Source: Blastomussa wellsi
Taxonomy: Eukaryota; Cnidaria; Anthozoa; Scleractinia; Plerogyridae
Assembly (NCBI GenBank): GCA_947652115.1
Contig: OX393573.1
Span: 11,160,481 to 11,224,480, forward strand
DNA: 64,000 bases
Direction: 5' to 3'
The notes beneath the pieces are model-generated. The model saw only the letters and a program-made list of their open reading frames with translations, was not told the DNA's origin and made no database searches. How positions within the stretch are numbered: the stretch's first letter is position 1; every line of letters starts with the position of its first letter. Shown piece by piece: positions 34,838 to 48,693 of this stretch. The translations under genes were made by a program, and so were the position numbers.

Positions 34838-37489
34838 TGTTCTTTTCTTGTTTGGTATATTTTGTCTTCCGAGGTGCATTCCGCCTCAGCTACTGATACT
34901 TTGCTCCCTGATAAAGACTGCTCAAAATCTTTCGACTCTATGAAAAAATAATTCCATGTTCCATCATTTCATTATCAATATAAAAATACAACCTCTGGTG
35001 TAAACCAGTTATAAACAGTCAAAACTAAAGGAAAAGATGGACAGTGTTAGCGCCTTCATCTATTGTAATCGTCTAGTCACTATTTCACGGTGGAAGCACA
35101 ACAGTGTATTTTCTTGTTTTTAACGTTCCCTTTTTCTCATTTTCTGTTGTGCTCTTTTGACCTTGTCGGAGCACTGTTTTGCTTGTATTTCCGCTTTAAC
35201 ACTTAGCTTGCACAAACAGGATTTCACTAGAAGGAATTCTTTACGCCAAGAGGAAACCTCTGATAACCAGTTATAGAGTTATAAACTGTCAAAACTAAAG
35301 GAAAAAATGGGTAGTGTTAGTAAACGATGATAAGTCAAAGACTACTGCAAAGCTGAAACAACGTGATATATTTTGAAAAATATTTCGGCTGGCCAGACCA
35401 GCCTTCTTCAGGTTTAGATGCTACTAATTTTTTAACATGAAATTTCAATGTTATATTATGGTGGTGTCGCAATACGTATTTCGAAACTTATTAAACTTTT
35501 CGAAAAGTATTTCACAGTGGAAGTACAACCGTGTACTAATTTGCTTATTTTTATTGTTTTTTTCTTCTTCTTTTTTCTCATTTTCTGTTGTGTTCTTTTG
35601 ACCTTGTCGGAGCACTGTTTGCTTGTACTTCCGCTTTACCACATTCAAAGGCGACAGACCACAATCTCAATGTTGGCTCCTGTAATAAATATCTAATTGC
35701 CATAACCGTTCATCAGTAGGATGCCTAAAATGCTGGTAATTCCACAATTGGTTTCGGCTCCATTAAATCCTATACCAATTGCAGAACATTTCAGGTGGAG
35801 CCACCCACGATGTGAGCACAGTTACTGACAAGAAAAAGTAATAAGGAAAACAACGAAAAATAAATTAAACCGTTAAATTGTGAACTAAGCATACACGTCA
35901 ACTAAATAAACCAAACACGCGCACCATATACGAAAATACGCGCGCGCGCCTTCAAATCCAAATGAAGGACCCGGAAGCAGCGCGTATAAATGAATTAGAG
36001 TTACAAAGACGAAGTAACAATTACAAACAAGCAAAGGATACGTTGTTGGTTCTCAATCACAAACCGCTGATCTCAATTCCCGAAGTGTAATGTCATAGCT
36101 TTCACAAACAGGATTTTAAACGACATACTTATACTTATACTTATACTTACTTATACTTATATTCTCTTCTACCGTATCCTTCGATCTTAATTATTGTTCA
36201 TAATGATAATTGTAGACTTTGCCAAGGTGCTGTGGTGTCTGTTAAGCGGAAGGCTTTTCTTCCTTGAAATGCCAATTCGCACTGTAATGTCAGTTTTTAG
36301 AAATGCTGCCATAACGGGGTGTGTCTCTTTCTTGTCTATTTTCTTACCTATTTTTAACGTTATTTTTATCTTGCCATTTTCTGTTTGTGTCAAGGCTCTC
36401 TTGACCCTGTCGGAGCACTGTTTTTTCCTGTTTTCACGCTTAAACACTTAGCTTACAAAAAGGATTAAATGACATGCTTATCACCTACAATATATGTCGA
36501 TCGTAATTATACCGTTGATAATGATGACTGTGCACTTTGCCAAGGTGCTGTTGTCTGTTACGCGAAGTTTCTTCTTCCTTCAGGTACCCACTCGCACAAG
36601 TAATGTTAGATTTTAGAAATGCTAATATATCGGGGAAATCAAACTGTGTGTCTGTTTCTTATTTGGTTGCATTAATATTAACAATAAATAATAAACCTTT
36701 ATTTCGACACGATGTGATTTTGCTTATTCTTGTCATTTTCTCGGCTTGTGTCTTTGCCCTTCTGACCTTGTCGGAGCATTGTTTTACTTGTTTTTACGCG
36801 CTTAAATATTTAACTTACGCACAAAAGGATTAAACGACATACTCCATCATCTTCTGCGGTATACGTTGATCTTAATTATCACCGTTTATAATTACTTGTA
36901 ACTGTAGACTTTGCCAAGGTGCTGTGTTTTCACTTGATATGCAACTTCTTTGAATGCGCAAACATATAATTAAACGACAGGTGTTTCAAATCATTAGCTT
37001 GCACAAAAAGGATTATCGTCTATGGAATACTTGGATCTGAACTTTTACCGTTGATAACATGATAATTCTAGACTTTGCCAAAGTGCTGTGTTGTCCGTTA
37101 CGCGCGCTGATGAGATTTTCTTCCTTGAATACGCGCTCGCACACGTATATTACGCATGTTGCTATCTTATCGCTATGGATTCATCAAACAGTCCAGGAAT
37201 TTTTCGTTTAGGTATTAAATTTTCAAATGTTGAAACAGAAGACTGAGACATTTCTTGCTAAAGAAGACTAATTTCTGTTGCTTAAGTTCCTCTTGATATC
37301 ATCGCCCTCTTGACCTCGCCCAAGCGCTGAAACGCTTAGCGTTGAAACATTTGATATCAACTTCCTTGAATGCGCGAATCATAGTATCTTGTTACCAACG
37401 TTATAACTGCACCATGTAAAACCATTCAACGGGAGAGTCTTCGCGCCAACGACTGGTAATCACTTGGAAATAAATCAAGCCATCTGAAG

Positions 37490-37556
37490 ATGTTCTCAGC
37501 GAGGATGAAGGGCGTGATTCTCCTAGTTTGCTGCCTAATGGCAAGCAGCGTTAAAG
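37490..37556 (+). CDS. Signal-peptide first exon, copy 1
   Basis: ATG 37490; 22 codons reading MFSARMKGVILLVCCLM then ASSVK, a typical secretory signal, ending at a phase-1 donor AAAG|GTTTGA. The acceptor at 42986 (lectin-like exon) is phase-1 compatible. The 90 bp upstream are shared with copies 2 and 3, so each copy may carry its own promoter. Confidence 0.65.
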
Positions 37557-38747
37557 GTTTGATTCTTCTTTTACTTGTTACCCCCTGATCATGATAGAAA
37601 AAAGAAATATAGAAATTATGCAAGGTGCAGCTACAGTATACTATAATTAAATCAAACTGTTGAGGGTTAAGAAGAAATACACGTGTAGCACTTTGTCGGA
37701 AAGTTGACGGTTTATTTACTTGGTTAGAATTATTAAATGTTCGCTGAAACTTCTCACACCGATCTCCCGGCCCTTTCTTTTCTTTGGGAAAATTGAATTA
37801 GAAAGAAAGCTTTTTATCGCCATAGAAGCAACTTATTCATTCTGATAACTGTCATATTGGAAGCTAAGGAGTTTTTGAAAAGCCCTCAGAACTGACTGGT
37901 GGAAAGGAAAAATTGTGACAATTGATACAACTGGAATTCGAGTTGGATTTTGAGCAGGATTTTGAGTTAGGATTTCGAGCTCGCTTGAGAATAGTAATAC
38001 GTTACCGTATAATAAAACTTTAAACAAGAATGCTATGGGCGCGAAAAGTCCATCCGAGTACTCCTTCCACGCTGGATTTCCGGAAATACATTTCGTCGCA
38101 TTTTCTTAACTTGTAGATCAAGAAGTTGTAAGATTTCTTTTATTTGTGAATATAACAGGACGCAAGATAATTTGTTTTTTTAATGCTATGTTAGTTTGTA
38201 CATTGATTCTGTTTGTTGTAGAAACTCTCTTGGTCACTGATTTCGCGGATCGCTCGCTTGAGGAAAATCTCTTTAAAGAAATCGGAGCCTGCGACATTTT
38301 TTTAGTCAGAAAAAATATTTTTTTATTCAGGAAGTTGGAAGGGCAACAATAGGGGGGCAAATAAATCCATGTCCATACCAAACAGAGTTAAAAATAATAA
38401 AGTGGATTGAACAAAAATAATTGCTCGTAGTTGTTAAAACTGAAGACTGGGATATTTGTAGCTAAAAAAGACTGATTTTTTTTGCATGTTTAAGTTTCTC
38501 TATGTTTCATATTTTTTTTGATATCATCGCCCTCTTGATCTCGCCCAAGAACTATTTTGGTTATTTATCGCTGAAACACTTGATATGCAACTTCCTTGAA
38601 TGCGCGCACGCAGGATTAAACGACAGGTTTTTCAAATCATCGTATCTTGTTACTGACGTTATAACTGCACCATGTTAAACCATTCCACGGGAGAGTCTTC
38701 GCTACAAGGAGTGGTAATCACTTCGAAATAAAGCAAGCCATCTGAAG

Positions 38748-38811
38748 ATGTTCTCAGCGAGGAAGAGCGTGATTCTCCTAATTTGTTGCCTTTTGGCAAG
38801 CAGCGTTGAAG
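38748..38811 (+). CDS. Signal-peptide first exon, copy 2
   Basis: ATG 38748, reading MFSARKSVILLICCLLASS, with a phase-1 donor GAAG|GTATCA. Nearly the same as copy 1, with an identical 'catctgaagatgttctcagc' start context. Could serve as an alternative first exon of the same secreted gene. Confidence 0.65.
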
Positions 38812-40980
38812 GTATCAGTGATATTTCTTTGACTTGTTACTCCCTGATCATGATAGAAAAAAAAAAGTTTATAGAAATTATTTTGTGCAAGGGGCAGCTG
38901 CGATATGTCAACTGTTGACTTTTCGCAGGATGTGTGGTTCTGAGCGAAATTCTCAAACTGCTACTGCAGGGAAAATTACTTTACAACATCATCGGGGCAG
39001 ACGCAGCTCTTTACAAGGTCCCACGGTAAAATGATAAAGAAACAACCGTAACAGGAGCCACGCCACAATATTTTGAGTCATTTTTTGCGACGAACCAAAT
39101 TACCCTTAAAACGTAGGAAACCTTAAAATAATAGTTTACTAAGGTGAAAAAACATCAAGTAGGCGATACTAAGCCAAAAAGGAACAAGGATAGTTAAGGA
39201 TGTAAAAGATTAAAACGGATTATAAGTGACGAGTTTGAAAAATTTAGCCTCAATTTGGAAAACGCCCAAACATTTACGTAGCCCCGGCCTTTAAGATCCA
39301 ATGAAATTAGAAGTTCTAGAGAGTTGCAAACTCTCTCACTTTATGAGTCATGGTATTTTCAGAGGAAGGAGCCGTCTTTCTGTTTTTGGCCCTCCTCAGA
39401 GCTCATTTTAGAAATGAGTCTGAGTCGGGCCAAAAACATATTTACTCCCGCGAACATCGAAACACCGTGCGTCTGTTTCCTGTTTGGCTGTATTTGCTTT
39501 CGTTAAAATTTTTTATCATGTTCTTTTTGTTTAATTGCTCTTTTGATCATGTCGGAGCACTGTGTTGCTTGTTGGCGTAATTTACGCTGCGTGATGTCAA
39601 GTATGATTGTGTCTTCAAGTGCGACTTTAAACCACAAAACTTTAATTCAGTTTCGGACAAGTTCTGACACAAATATTGTACGCCCACATTTCAGAAATTT
39701 GTCTCAAGTGTGAAAACCATTATTTTGTGTTATTCAATTGATTTTTAAAAGATTAGGAATCCACTGTGCCTAACTTACGCTGATACGACTGAAACGGTTA
39801 CCATTTTCAAAAACAATGTTTGATACTTAACTTGAGGGTGTTTTCCCTTCATGTAACTGCCGATCATATGAGTGTGGTAGATTTTTTTATGAGGAGTTGT
39901 TCTGAGCGAAAGGATAAGACTGCTACTGCAGGGGAAATTACTTTATAAATTCATGAGTCATGGTATCTTCAGAGAAGAGAGTCGCTTGCTTGGCGTTTGT
40001 TTCAGCCCGACATGTCAGCTGCGATATGTCAACTGTTGACTTTGCCGACCCTTTGCCCTGGTAAGGAAGCACTTTCTTTCCTAATGTGCTCGCACCAATA
40101 TGAACGTAGAGCGATTTCTTTCAATACGCCAAAAGGCAACTTCTGATAAGTAGTTTTAAACAGTCAAAATTAAAGGAAAAAATGGATAGTGTTAGTGTCT
40201 TTGTCAATTGTAATCGTTCAGTCACTATTTCGTGGTGGAAGTAAAACCGCTATAAAATATCCTGTCATGTTTTTATTAGTTAACGTCAATCTTTATTAAT
40301 GCTAACTTATCGGCGAAATTAAACCGTGTTTTTGTTTCTTGTTTGATTGTATTTGCTTTCTTTTAACTATTTTTTTAATTTTCTGTTTGCGTTTTGTCGG
40401 AGCACTGTTTTGCATCTTTTTTACGATTAAATACTTATAGCTAGCCTTGCAGAAAGAGGATTTTAAATCATCTTTTTTTACGGTAAACTCCGATCTTTGA
40501 ATGATCTAAAATTAAAGACTTTGCCAAGGTGCTGTGTTATCTGTTAGGAGAATTTAATCCCTTACTTGAATACTCACTTTCACACGTATATTACCCATGT
40601 TGATATCTAACGGTTAGTTATATATGGACACATGAAGCAGTCCTGGTATTGGGCGCATTTTTAGGTATTATTATTTTTTTTAATATTGAAACAGAAAACT
40701 GGGTTATTTTTAGCTAAAGACTGATTGCTGTTGCATGCGTACGTTCTTTAGGTTTATTCTTTTTCTTGATATCATTGCCCTCTTGACCTCGCCCAAGCAC
40801 TATTGTGTTTATTTATCGCTGAAACACTTGATATGCAAATTCCTTGAATGCGCACACGCAGGATTAACCGAGAAAAGTTTCCAATCATGGAATCTTGTTA
40901 CTTACGTTATAAGTGCACCATGGGAGAGTCAACGCTTCAAGGAGTTGTAATCACTTCGAAGTAAATCAAGCCATCTGAAG

Positions 40981-41110
40981 ATGTTCTCAGTGAGAGAAAG
41001 CGTGATACTCTTAACTTGCTACCTTCTTTTCGAAGCGAGAAATATAACTCACTTTTCAGTTTTCGAGAACAGGCCGATAAGCAGTAGTTTCACACGTTGT
41101 GAAGGCAAAT
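40981..41110 (+). pseudogene. Signal-peptide first exon, decayed copy 3
   Basis: Begins with the same start context and MFSVRESVILLTCYL, but the cleavage-site region and phase-1 donor are lost. The frame runs on without the expected GT. Probably non-functional. Confidence 0.5.
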
Positions 41111-41432
41111 TTGACGCAGAGATTCCAACCCTCCCGATTTGATCGGGATGTCTCCCGCTCTCCCGTTGTTATCAAATTCTCCCTATTTATCACGACATTC
41201 TGAAAAGAAGGGAGAAAATGCAAATCTTTCTTTTTTTTTTTTTGCAATCTGAAATGATGTCAGAATGCATGAAAAGGCACTTGGGAGAACTTACATTTTA
41301 AAACTTTCCCGGGGGAGCATGCCCCCCATATCCCCTGGAGTCTCGCGCTTTCGCCGCTCGTATTGGCGAATTGGGTCCGAACATAGCTCCAGGCCAGGGT
41401 TTGGAATCTCTGCTGTTATGAAATTGTTCTCA

Positions 41433-41885
41433 TTAAAGGGCCACTGTCACAATAATGCGCATGTGCAGCCTTAATTAGCACAGAAAGTGTTTCAACCAAT
41501 AGAAACTTGGCAAGTTTGCGCACTGCATGCTGTCATGAATTACCGTGGCCTTCTGTAATTGTTTTGCAGTTTTCACGTACGCTCGAACACATTTTTGTCT
41601 AACTACATCCCTTTGTCTTATCTTTCATCCCGAGCCGCTCAGTGTATTTCCCTTCAAGAACATCATATTTCCTGTGATGTTCATATGAAAATCCAAGCGA
41701 GATATTACTTTTAAAACTTCCACAGATGACCAAGTAATCCATCACCTCAATTTGTATAGCTTTTACAAGCCTCGTGAGGTCGATGGAAGAGGATTTTAAT
41801 CGCATAAATTAACTTTCATTTCTGGTCCGTCGTACCAGAAATCAAATAGTCACACATGCGCAGAAAAGTGTCAAAGGCCCTTTAA
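41433..41885. mobile_element. MITE-like element, TTAAAGGGCC ends
   Basis: Ends TTAAAGGGCCACTGTCAC and, inverted, GTGTCAAAGGCCCTTTAA bracket 453 bp, with ATGCGCATGTG/CACATGCGCA inner pairs. No coding potential. Confidence 0.6.
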
Positions 41886-42986
41886 GACGACATTAAAAGA
41901 AGTTTTGAGAATATAGCCCTTCAGCTACATCATTGAAAATGTCGAGGTTTTCAAGCCAGGAAAAAATGTGGCAAAGACGAAATGAAATCGCCGATTTTTC
42001 AAATAGTACCCTATGTAAGCGACGGGAAATATATCCCTTACAACAGCAGTCTTGGTTCACTGTGATTCCCTAGAATTTCTTAACCAGTTTGAAATATTCT
42101 TTCACCTTCTGTACTGAAAACTAGGGAGAGCACAGCTTTATATAAATCTTGCACAAGCTCACAGTCCCAAAAAAGATATTGTAATTGCTCAACCTGAAAG
42201 TAAAAAAATTCTTGCCAGGCAAAAATTGCCCAAACCCACCCTCGCCCCCCTCCCCCTCAAAAATAAAATGGTCCGTTCTTTTGTAATAGTCCTCGAGTAG
42301 CAATAGAGCTCGATGCTTGAAGGGCTAAGGGTATAACTGATAAATATATCTTTTGTAGTGAAATGAAATATCGCATGTATCCGCCTATGAAATAGCTTGA
42401 TTTTCAAAAGTACATTTCAACCACTTTGGGCGCCTTTTGTTTTGAATGCAGAACGCGTGGCCTAATAAACCTCATTGATTCACTGTTATTCTTAAAATCG
42501 CATCACGTGGCCATGGCCTGATTGATCAAAAGCGATGTTTGTCGTGATGTCACCTATTGTTATTAATGTGCCAACCAGAAATTAATTGGCTGTTAGCTGT
42601 TGAAACAATGACTTCTTTTGTTCTGTGTTTGGAAAATTTGGATATCAAAAGAAATGTGACGTTAAGACAAGAAATATCGCTATAGGAAAAAAAAAACAGA
42701 GAAAAAAGAGTACAACAAATAACATTATGGAATATATGTATTATGTTCTTTGAATTCCTTACGATGAAGCTAAGTTGCCTTACATTGGGCAATTCTTAAA
42801 CAGTCTAAAATTGACCCAATTCTTCCTTGAAATCAAACAATATTGACTCGAAAATGCTGTGTAAAGTAAAGTAAAGTAAAGTACCAAAGTAAAGTTTAAG
42901 TTGCGACTAGATATTTGAAGATTTCATTTCAATTAATACTGACTTCAACTAAGAAAACGATACTCACTTACTGATTTTTCTACTAG

Positions 42987-43336
42987 GATCTAAGTGGGGA
43001 AAACTTCATGTCCCACAAACTGGAAAGAATGGTCTTCACTGCCAAGATGTAACCTTCACTAAAAGTTTCGCTAAGGGATCTTCTGTTCGAGTATTTGCGT
43101 CGATTAATCACGGAGAAGTTCCACAGGCGGTCCATGATACGGCTTTTATCTGGGTTGAAGATGTGACAACAAGCGGTTTCAAGACCTGCCTCGTGCTCGG
43201 TGGTCAGGGCAATGCCGGCAACACCACCATCGATTGGTTTGCATTCGAAGGTACTCAGTCGGGCGTTTATGACGGAGCTACTAGTTTTAATCTTTTTACA
43301 ACCGGTACGCAATGCAAAACAGAAAAATTTCCCCAG
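42987..43336 (+). CDS. Secreted mosaic gene: lectin-like exon 1
   Basis: Phase-1 acceptor TTTTTCTACTAG; donor CCCCAG|GTGAGA. The 116 codons have the pattern W(V/M)EDVTTSGFKTCLV and TIDWFAFEG, which recurs later at 48694. The repeat (aromatic beta strands, 'F..V..W.A') resembles H-type lectin domains. Joined to the signal exons it would be extracellular. Family assignment is tentative. Confidence 0.6.
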
Positions 43337-44289
43337 GTGAGATTAAAATATTCAGGGCAATTCTTAATTTTAGGGCGTTTTCGCTCCGGGGTGAGGGGAG
43401 GGCACTCCCTTAAATTTAGGATAGGTGTGTGCCGCAATTTTTCTTAAACCCTGGCCCTATTTAAGGATAAGGCAACGGAATTTGATACCCTAGTTGAGGA
43501 CCACATCCGAAAAATGACACCCCTTTCAAGGAAAAAAATAAGAGAGATGTAAACGGGTCAACTTTTTGTCGTTTCGTAACGTTTTCAGTTTGACAGACCG
43601 TTTGCAAATTGCAAAACAGCCAAATAAAACAATTTAGATACCCTATTTAAGGATCACATTAAAAATGTCAAAAGAAGCAAAACTGACACCCTATTTGAGG
43701 GACGAGAACCTTGAGAAACTATATAGCCCATATATAGGAGTACCCCCCAACCCCCGCGTTTCGCTTGAATGAGTCACAGTGTAAAGCGGCATAACGTTTT
43801 CTCTCAAGTGCAATCGGTTTAGCATTTCAGGATTTCACTTTAGTGACGAAAATAATTCTGTTTTCTTTGGTTTCACATTACTACGCTCAGTGATTGTTTT
43901 AAAATTTTCGCGCCACTTTTTTAACCAATGAGGATGCATGTAAAACCAAAATGAATCGTGACTCACGATTTCTCATTTTCCCGCGCTTTGTATCGGCTGC
44001 GTGTAATTGCTTCGAGTTTTGATTGGATCACTGCTTTGTCTCCGTCCTCTGTGATTGGCCAAAATAATTGCGTAGCCAATCAGTACGTCAGTGCTAGATG
44101 CATGTACAGTTGACACTCAAATAAAGTTCATTATTATTATTATTATTCATAGTGAAAAGTGAGAAAAACAAGTGTGTTTGTTTGTTATGCTCGTGCTTAT
44201 GTTAACTGAACAAGAGTGTATATACAAAATAAGGTACACTTTTTCTTATTTGCTCATCTCTACTCCATTTTTTGTTTTTTCTCTATTAG

Positions 44290-46128
44290 GCCTTTTCATC
44301 GGTTCCAAGGGTTCAACTAACTGTGCAACACGGTACCAAAAAGCAAAAACAGGACGCCATGAGTGTGTGGATGGAAAATGTAACCAGAAGTCAGTTTGAA
44401 GTTTGTTTGCGAGAGTCGAGGGCATTAGATGGAGGTCACAATAAAATATCAGTCGTAAGTCGCGATAATTTGCTGTTCACCCGAACATTAATCTATCAGA
44501 TATTTTTTTTAACGAAATTATTAAGTGCATTTTATTCGTTACAATTTAGTTGATTCTATTTTGATTAAATGCGTAATGAATTTGTTTAAAGGCAACCTCG
44601 GCTCAAGTTGACTTTTAGTCTATAATAGTGTCAAAATTACGAATTTTACTGGACAAAGGAGACATTACTTTTCATAATGACAAAAAAAACGGAAAAATTA
44701 TCGGTCATTAAAATTCCTGTAGGTCGCCATGTTGGATTATATGACGTCATTGCGTTGTCCATATTGTTATGAGAGGTTTTTTTGTATGAAACAATGGGAC
44801 AACGCACTGACGTCATAAAATGCAAAATAGGGGTGCGCTGGAAATTTAAAAGCGATAATCTTTTTTCTCGTTTTGTGAGTATGAAATGTTGTATCTCCCT
44901 CATCCGACAAAAATTTAAATTTAGACACTATTTTAGTCAACTTAACGTCAACTTGTTTCAAGAGCCGGGGCTCCCTTTAAAGTAAAATTATTTATATTTT
45001 GTGTATGCGAATTTACACTTTAGAACTGGATGGCGTACGAGAATTACTCATCTTCGTGGGCAGCAAAAGAGTCCCACAAGCTTGTGTTTTCAAAGAAAGA
45101 GGAACCAACGGCAGAGAAGAATTATGCCTTGTGCATGGTACGTCATAACTATCGCTTAAATTAAAATGACCTTTGTTAATAAAGTAAGGGAGCTACGTCA
45201 CTGTTTTTGCCTTTTGAAAAATTTAGCCTGAATTTTTCAAAATTTTCATTTGAAATCCGTCTCAATCTTCTCCATCCTTAACTATCCTTATTCCTTTTTG
45301 GTTTAGTATCACTTCTTTGTTGATTTTCTTCCTTAGTAAACTATTATTTTTAGATTTCCTACATTTTAAGGAGAATTTGGCTCGTCGCAAATTATAAATC
45401 AAACTGTCGTGACGCGACTGCTTTAAAGGCAGAGATTATTTTTGTCATCATCGTGAGATAAAGTAAAATGCAAAACTCCTAATGACCAGTTAAACTCAAT
45501 CATAATGTTATTTACATGAAGATTATGTATGCCGCAGCCTTCAGCTTTGCAAAGTGTCTGGTAAAAAGCTTATTATATAATTATTAGCATCATTTCCTGT
45601 GACAAATGAAGGAACACATTCGACTAAACTATCTCGATTCCACTTGTATCTTTATACAAGTACCCATTGCTGTGTAGCACTTAAAGTTGTACTTCTCTTG
45701 CAGACTCTCGAATTTAAAGAGCCATTTTTTAAACCACCAGTGATACTTGCGACTGTCCTCAATGGCGGCAGCAACAGCGCCTTGAACATCCCTTCTAGAT
45801 ACAAAGGTCCTTTAAGTACTTGGCTTGAGGTATGGTTTCTTCTGATGCATTTAGAAGCTAGTACCAGAGTTATTCGGGCGACTTAATAGGGCGTTGTCAC
45901 GCCATAACAGCAACTCTTTAAAAAGCTAAAACTTATCTTCGCTCAAAGAAAACCAAAAACAATAACCGTTCAGTTTAATTTGTTACCTAAGATAATATTA
46001 CTATACTGAAACTATTTGCTGTCGCCTGGTTGTTACAGGCGGCGAGGACGGAAGTGGATTCATTGAAATTGTCGTTATGTTTTGAATTCTCAAGCCATCT
46101 CCTGAAACAAAAGAAACCAACAATTATG
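44290..46128 (+). CDS. Secreted mosaic gene: lectin-like exons 2-5
   Basis: Four phase-0 exons with good splice sites: 44290-44454, 45024-45137, 45704-45829 and 46039-46128. They carry the strands of one or two H-type-lectin-like repeats: VWMENVTRSQFEVCLRES, NWMAYEN, FKEPFFKPPVILATV, then LKLSLCFEFSS. The 'F..PF..PP.V' phrase is the most lectin-like part. The exon series matches 49230-52484, so the two blocks are duplicates. Confidence 0.6.
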
Positions 46129-46175
46129 GTTTGCTCTCCCTGTTAAGTTTTCATTTGAAGCCTTTTTCGAAATAC

Positions 46176-46560
46176 AGTAAAAACCGGGCCGTATAAAAAC
46201 CTCGATTTTCCAAGTTAGCCAAGAAAGATTCCTTTGTAAATTGTGCTTGCAAGGAAATTAGGCTAAACAGGTTCTTATACAAATGGTACTTACCGGGAAA
46301 TTAGACTAAACAGATTCTTAAATAGGTTTTTATTTTCAAGAAAAAAGAAACTTAATTTTGGCAGTATATGGACTTATACAAACTCTTTATACACTTAAAA
46401 GTTACACTAAATGTATTTTTTAGTTTTGTCTCTATTTAATAAAATAAGAACCTGCTTTGAAATTCTAGCCTAAACAGGTTGTTATGTGAAGAGGGTCTAA
46501 ATCGAAAATTTTATCCTAACAGATTCTAAAATTCTAGGTTCTTATATGCGGGTTTTTACT
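46176..46560. mobile_element. MITE copy 2 (AGTAAAAACC termini)
   Basis: Same ends and inner 'aggttctta' phrases as 2697-3107, here 385 bp and inside an intron of the mosaic gene. Confidence 0.65.
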
Positions 46561-46879
46561 GTACTGTAGGAACATGTTTTTTTGCACGAGCAAAATTATA
46601 TATTAAGCAATTATTTTAATTAGCACAGGATTGGTCTGAACACTCCAGAATCACAGTGACAATGCCCATTTTGACTTTGGCCTTTCCTTTGTTGAATTCT
46701 TTGCATTATCTAATTAAAATCGCTGCGTACATTACATACGTACTTCAATGAATGATACACACCTTAACAAATAAAGAAAATAAATAAATACACCATAAAT
46801 ATCGAAAAAGAATATGGTCATTTTGTGTTGAAGTGTTCATTTGCGAACATATCTAACCGCTTATGTTATTGCTTGTTTA

Positions 46880-47380
46880 GCTCACAATATATTTGCATAT
46901 TTAGTTTTATAATATAGATTGGACTCTGCGCGCGCTCTGATTGGTCAAAAACCCATGTTTTATCACAGTATAAAACAAAGCGTGTTTTGTTGTTTTTCGT
47001 CAGCTTTACTTTAGTGAAAATTCTTAAGGGATGGCGGCGAACATTTTCTATGAAGAAATTCCGGACTATATTCTGAGTCAGGCTGCAGAGATTGTCGAAG
47101 AAGCGTCTAAGTTTGAGAGGAAAGTAGAAGAAGCGAAATTAAATTGCTTCAGTTTATCGATCGTGCTTGTTTTGTTGTTTTTACTCGCGACGTGTAAAAT
47201 CTATATCATAAAGCAAATGAAGAAGCCTAAGCCATATATTATACTGTCATAAAACACTCCGGACATTTGAGAACACTCGAGAAATGTAGAAAACACTCGC
47301 CTGCGGCTCGTGTTTTCTACATTTCCCTCGTGTTCTCAAATTCCCGTCGTGTTTTATGACAGTATAATACATGGATTAGG
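46880..47380. repeat. Intron repeat with palindrome and incidental small frame
   Basis: A 'gattggactctgcgcgcgct' start and a long hairpin at 47237-47370 (arms ATTATACTGTCATAAAAC and its complement) mark a repeat element. A 73-codon frame at 47031-47252 with one hydrophobic segment lies in it. It may be an element-encoded peptide, but nothing supports function. A second hairpin repeat sits at 47595-47735. Confidence 0.5.
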
Positions 47381-47429
47381 CTTCTTTATCTGTTAAATAA
47401 TATTTTTTTAACATGTTACTATTTCATAG

Positions 47430-47526
47430 GAAGTAAATAAAACCCACAGCCGAGTGTGCATACGAGATAGCGCGGGGTACAAAGGCAAAAGGGACGATGT
47501 GATTGTGAACTATTTAGTGATTGGAG
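47430..47526 (+). CDS. Secreted mosaic gene: lectin-like exon 6
   Basis: Acceptor ATTTCATAG, donor GGAG|GTAAAT (phase 1). 32 codons (SRVCIRDSAGYKGKRD then VIVNYLVIG) closing the first lectin-like block before the Kazal exon. Confidence 0.6.
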
Positions 47527-48112
47527 GTAAATATGAAAACATTATTTCCCTTTTATTTTTCTTAATTTATCCGGAACTGCATTTCAAGTAATATATCAAA
47601 CACGAGAGACAGTGTTTCATCACGATTTCAAACACCGAAAAGAGAGTTGAAAATACGACCCGCAGCGGAGTATTTTTGACGAGGTGTTTGAAAATGTCAT
47701 GAAACACTGTCTCGAGTTTTTGATATTATCTAAACTACGGAGAAAACGAAGAAATCAAATCGATCACATTTCTAAACCACGGTTGCGGTTCTGATTTCCT
47801 CTGTTTTAACGTGATGAATTATTAATGCACTTGAGAATATCCATTAAAGCAACTCGATCGGTCATTCAAATCGGTGCTGATTTAATTTTATCCACCAATG
47901 ACCATCGTCCCCGATTTATTGCAAATACATTAATTTGTTTAGCTGTTTAGCAGCACACGGCATATAATAAATAAAAACAAAAGTTTTGTATATCCCGTTT
48001 ACACAGATAAGGCATTATTAGACTACAACATTGTTTGGTTTACCTCAAACCATTAAACTCATTTTATGAAATTCTGAAATGTTAATAATTATTTTATGTA
48101 TTTTACTTCTAG

Positions 48113-48331
48113 ACCTTGATCCGTGTAGAGATGTCACCTGCACCTACCACAGTTACTGTAAGGCCTACACTCCAGTCCGGCATGCTTGCATTTGTGAAGA
48201 AAACTGTCCATCATACGAAGAACAGGTCTGCGGTTCAAACGGTCGCACCTTTGACAACCTGTGCTTGCTACAAAAAGACATATGTACAAGACGTGCAAAC
48301 TACACGAAGTACCATCCTGGAAGCTGCACAG
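48113..48331 (+). CDS. Secreted mosaic gene: follistatin/Kazal exon
   Basis: Symmetric phase-1 exon. CRDVTC, then CKAYTPVRHACICEENC is follistatin-EGF-like, and CGSNGRTFDNLC fits the Kazal signature. The final Cys is in GSC. Kazal domains usually inhibit serine proteases or bind growth factors. Confidence 0.75.
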
Positions 48332-48693
48332 GTAAAATTTTAACTAGGATTTTCTTAGCCGGTCTAGCCAGAATTGCGCTTTTATTTTAAAATGTTGTTA
48401 TTGTATTTTGTAAAATTAAATGTGCGTAGACAAAGCTAGCATAATGGTCTATTTTAAGCGGCTTTACGCTACCTTCGCGTTTTTTAATTTTATGTCAGCT
48501 TTACATCCGTAAATATATAAATAAAGCTGAGTAAAAAGATTAAATTTTTTATGCAAAAAAATTCACAGCGCAAAGTTGGATAACCAACTCTAACATTAGT
48601 TAAATCTTTATTTTCGTGCTGTGTACATAATGGTTTCAAATGCATATAGTTTAATACAGTAAATTGTTGCTGTTGCTTTTGATAATTTCTTAG

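Larger units (their letters stand above)
34990..41050 (+). repeat. Diverged tandem duplication of a promoter/first-exon region
   Basis: Several phrases recur through this stretch. 'gaccttgtcggagcactgtt' occurs near 35160, 35600, 36400, 36765, 39550 and 40390. 'tttgccaaggtgctgtg' occurs near 36220, 36537, 36913, 37075 and 40520. 'aactaaaggaaaa..atgga' occurs near 35020, 35295 and 40165. The most complete units end in a signal-peptide exon (37490, 38748, 40981). No other coding content is evident. A short 'acttat' simple repeat lies at 36125-36165. Confidence 0.7.

Noticed and set aside
47031..47252. 73-codon frame with a membrane-like segment
   Set aside because: Sits in an intron inside a palindromic repeat. 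No evidence of a gene beyond the open frame.
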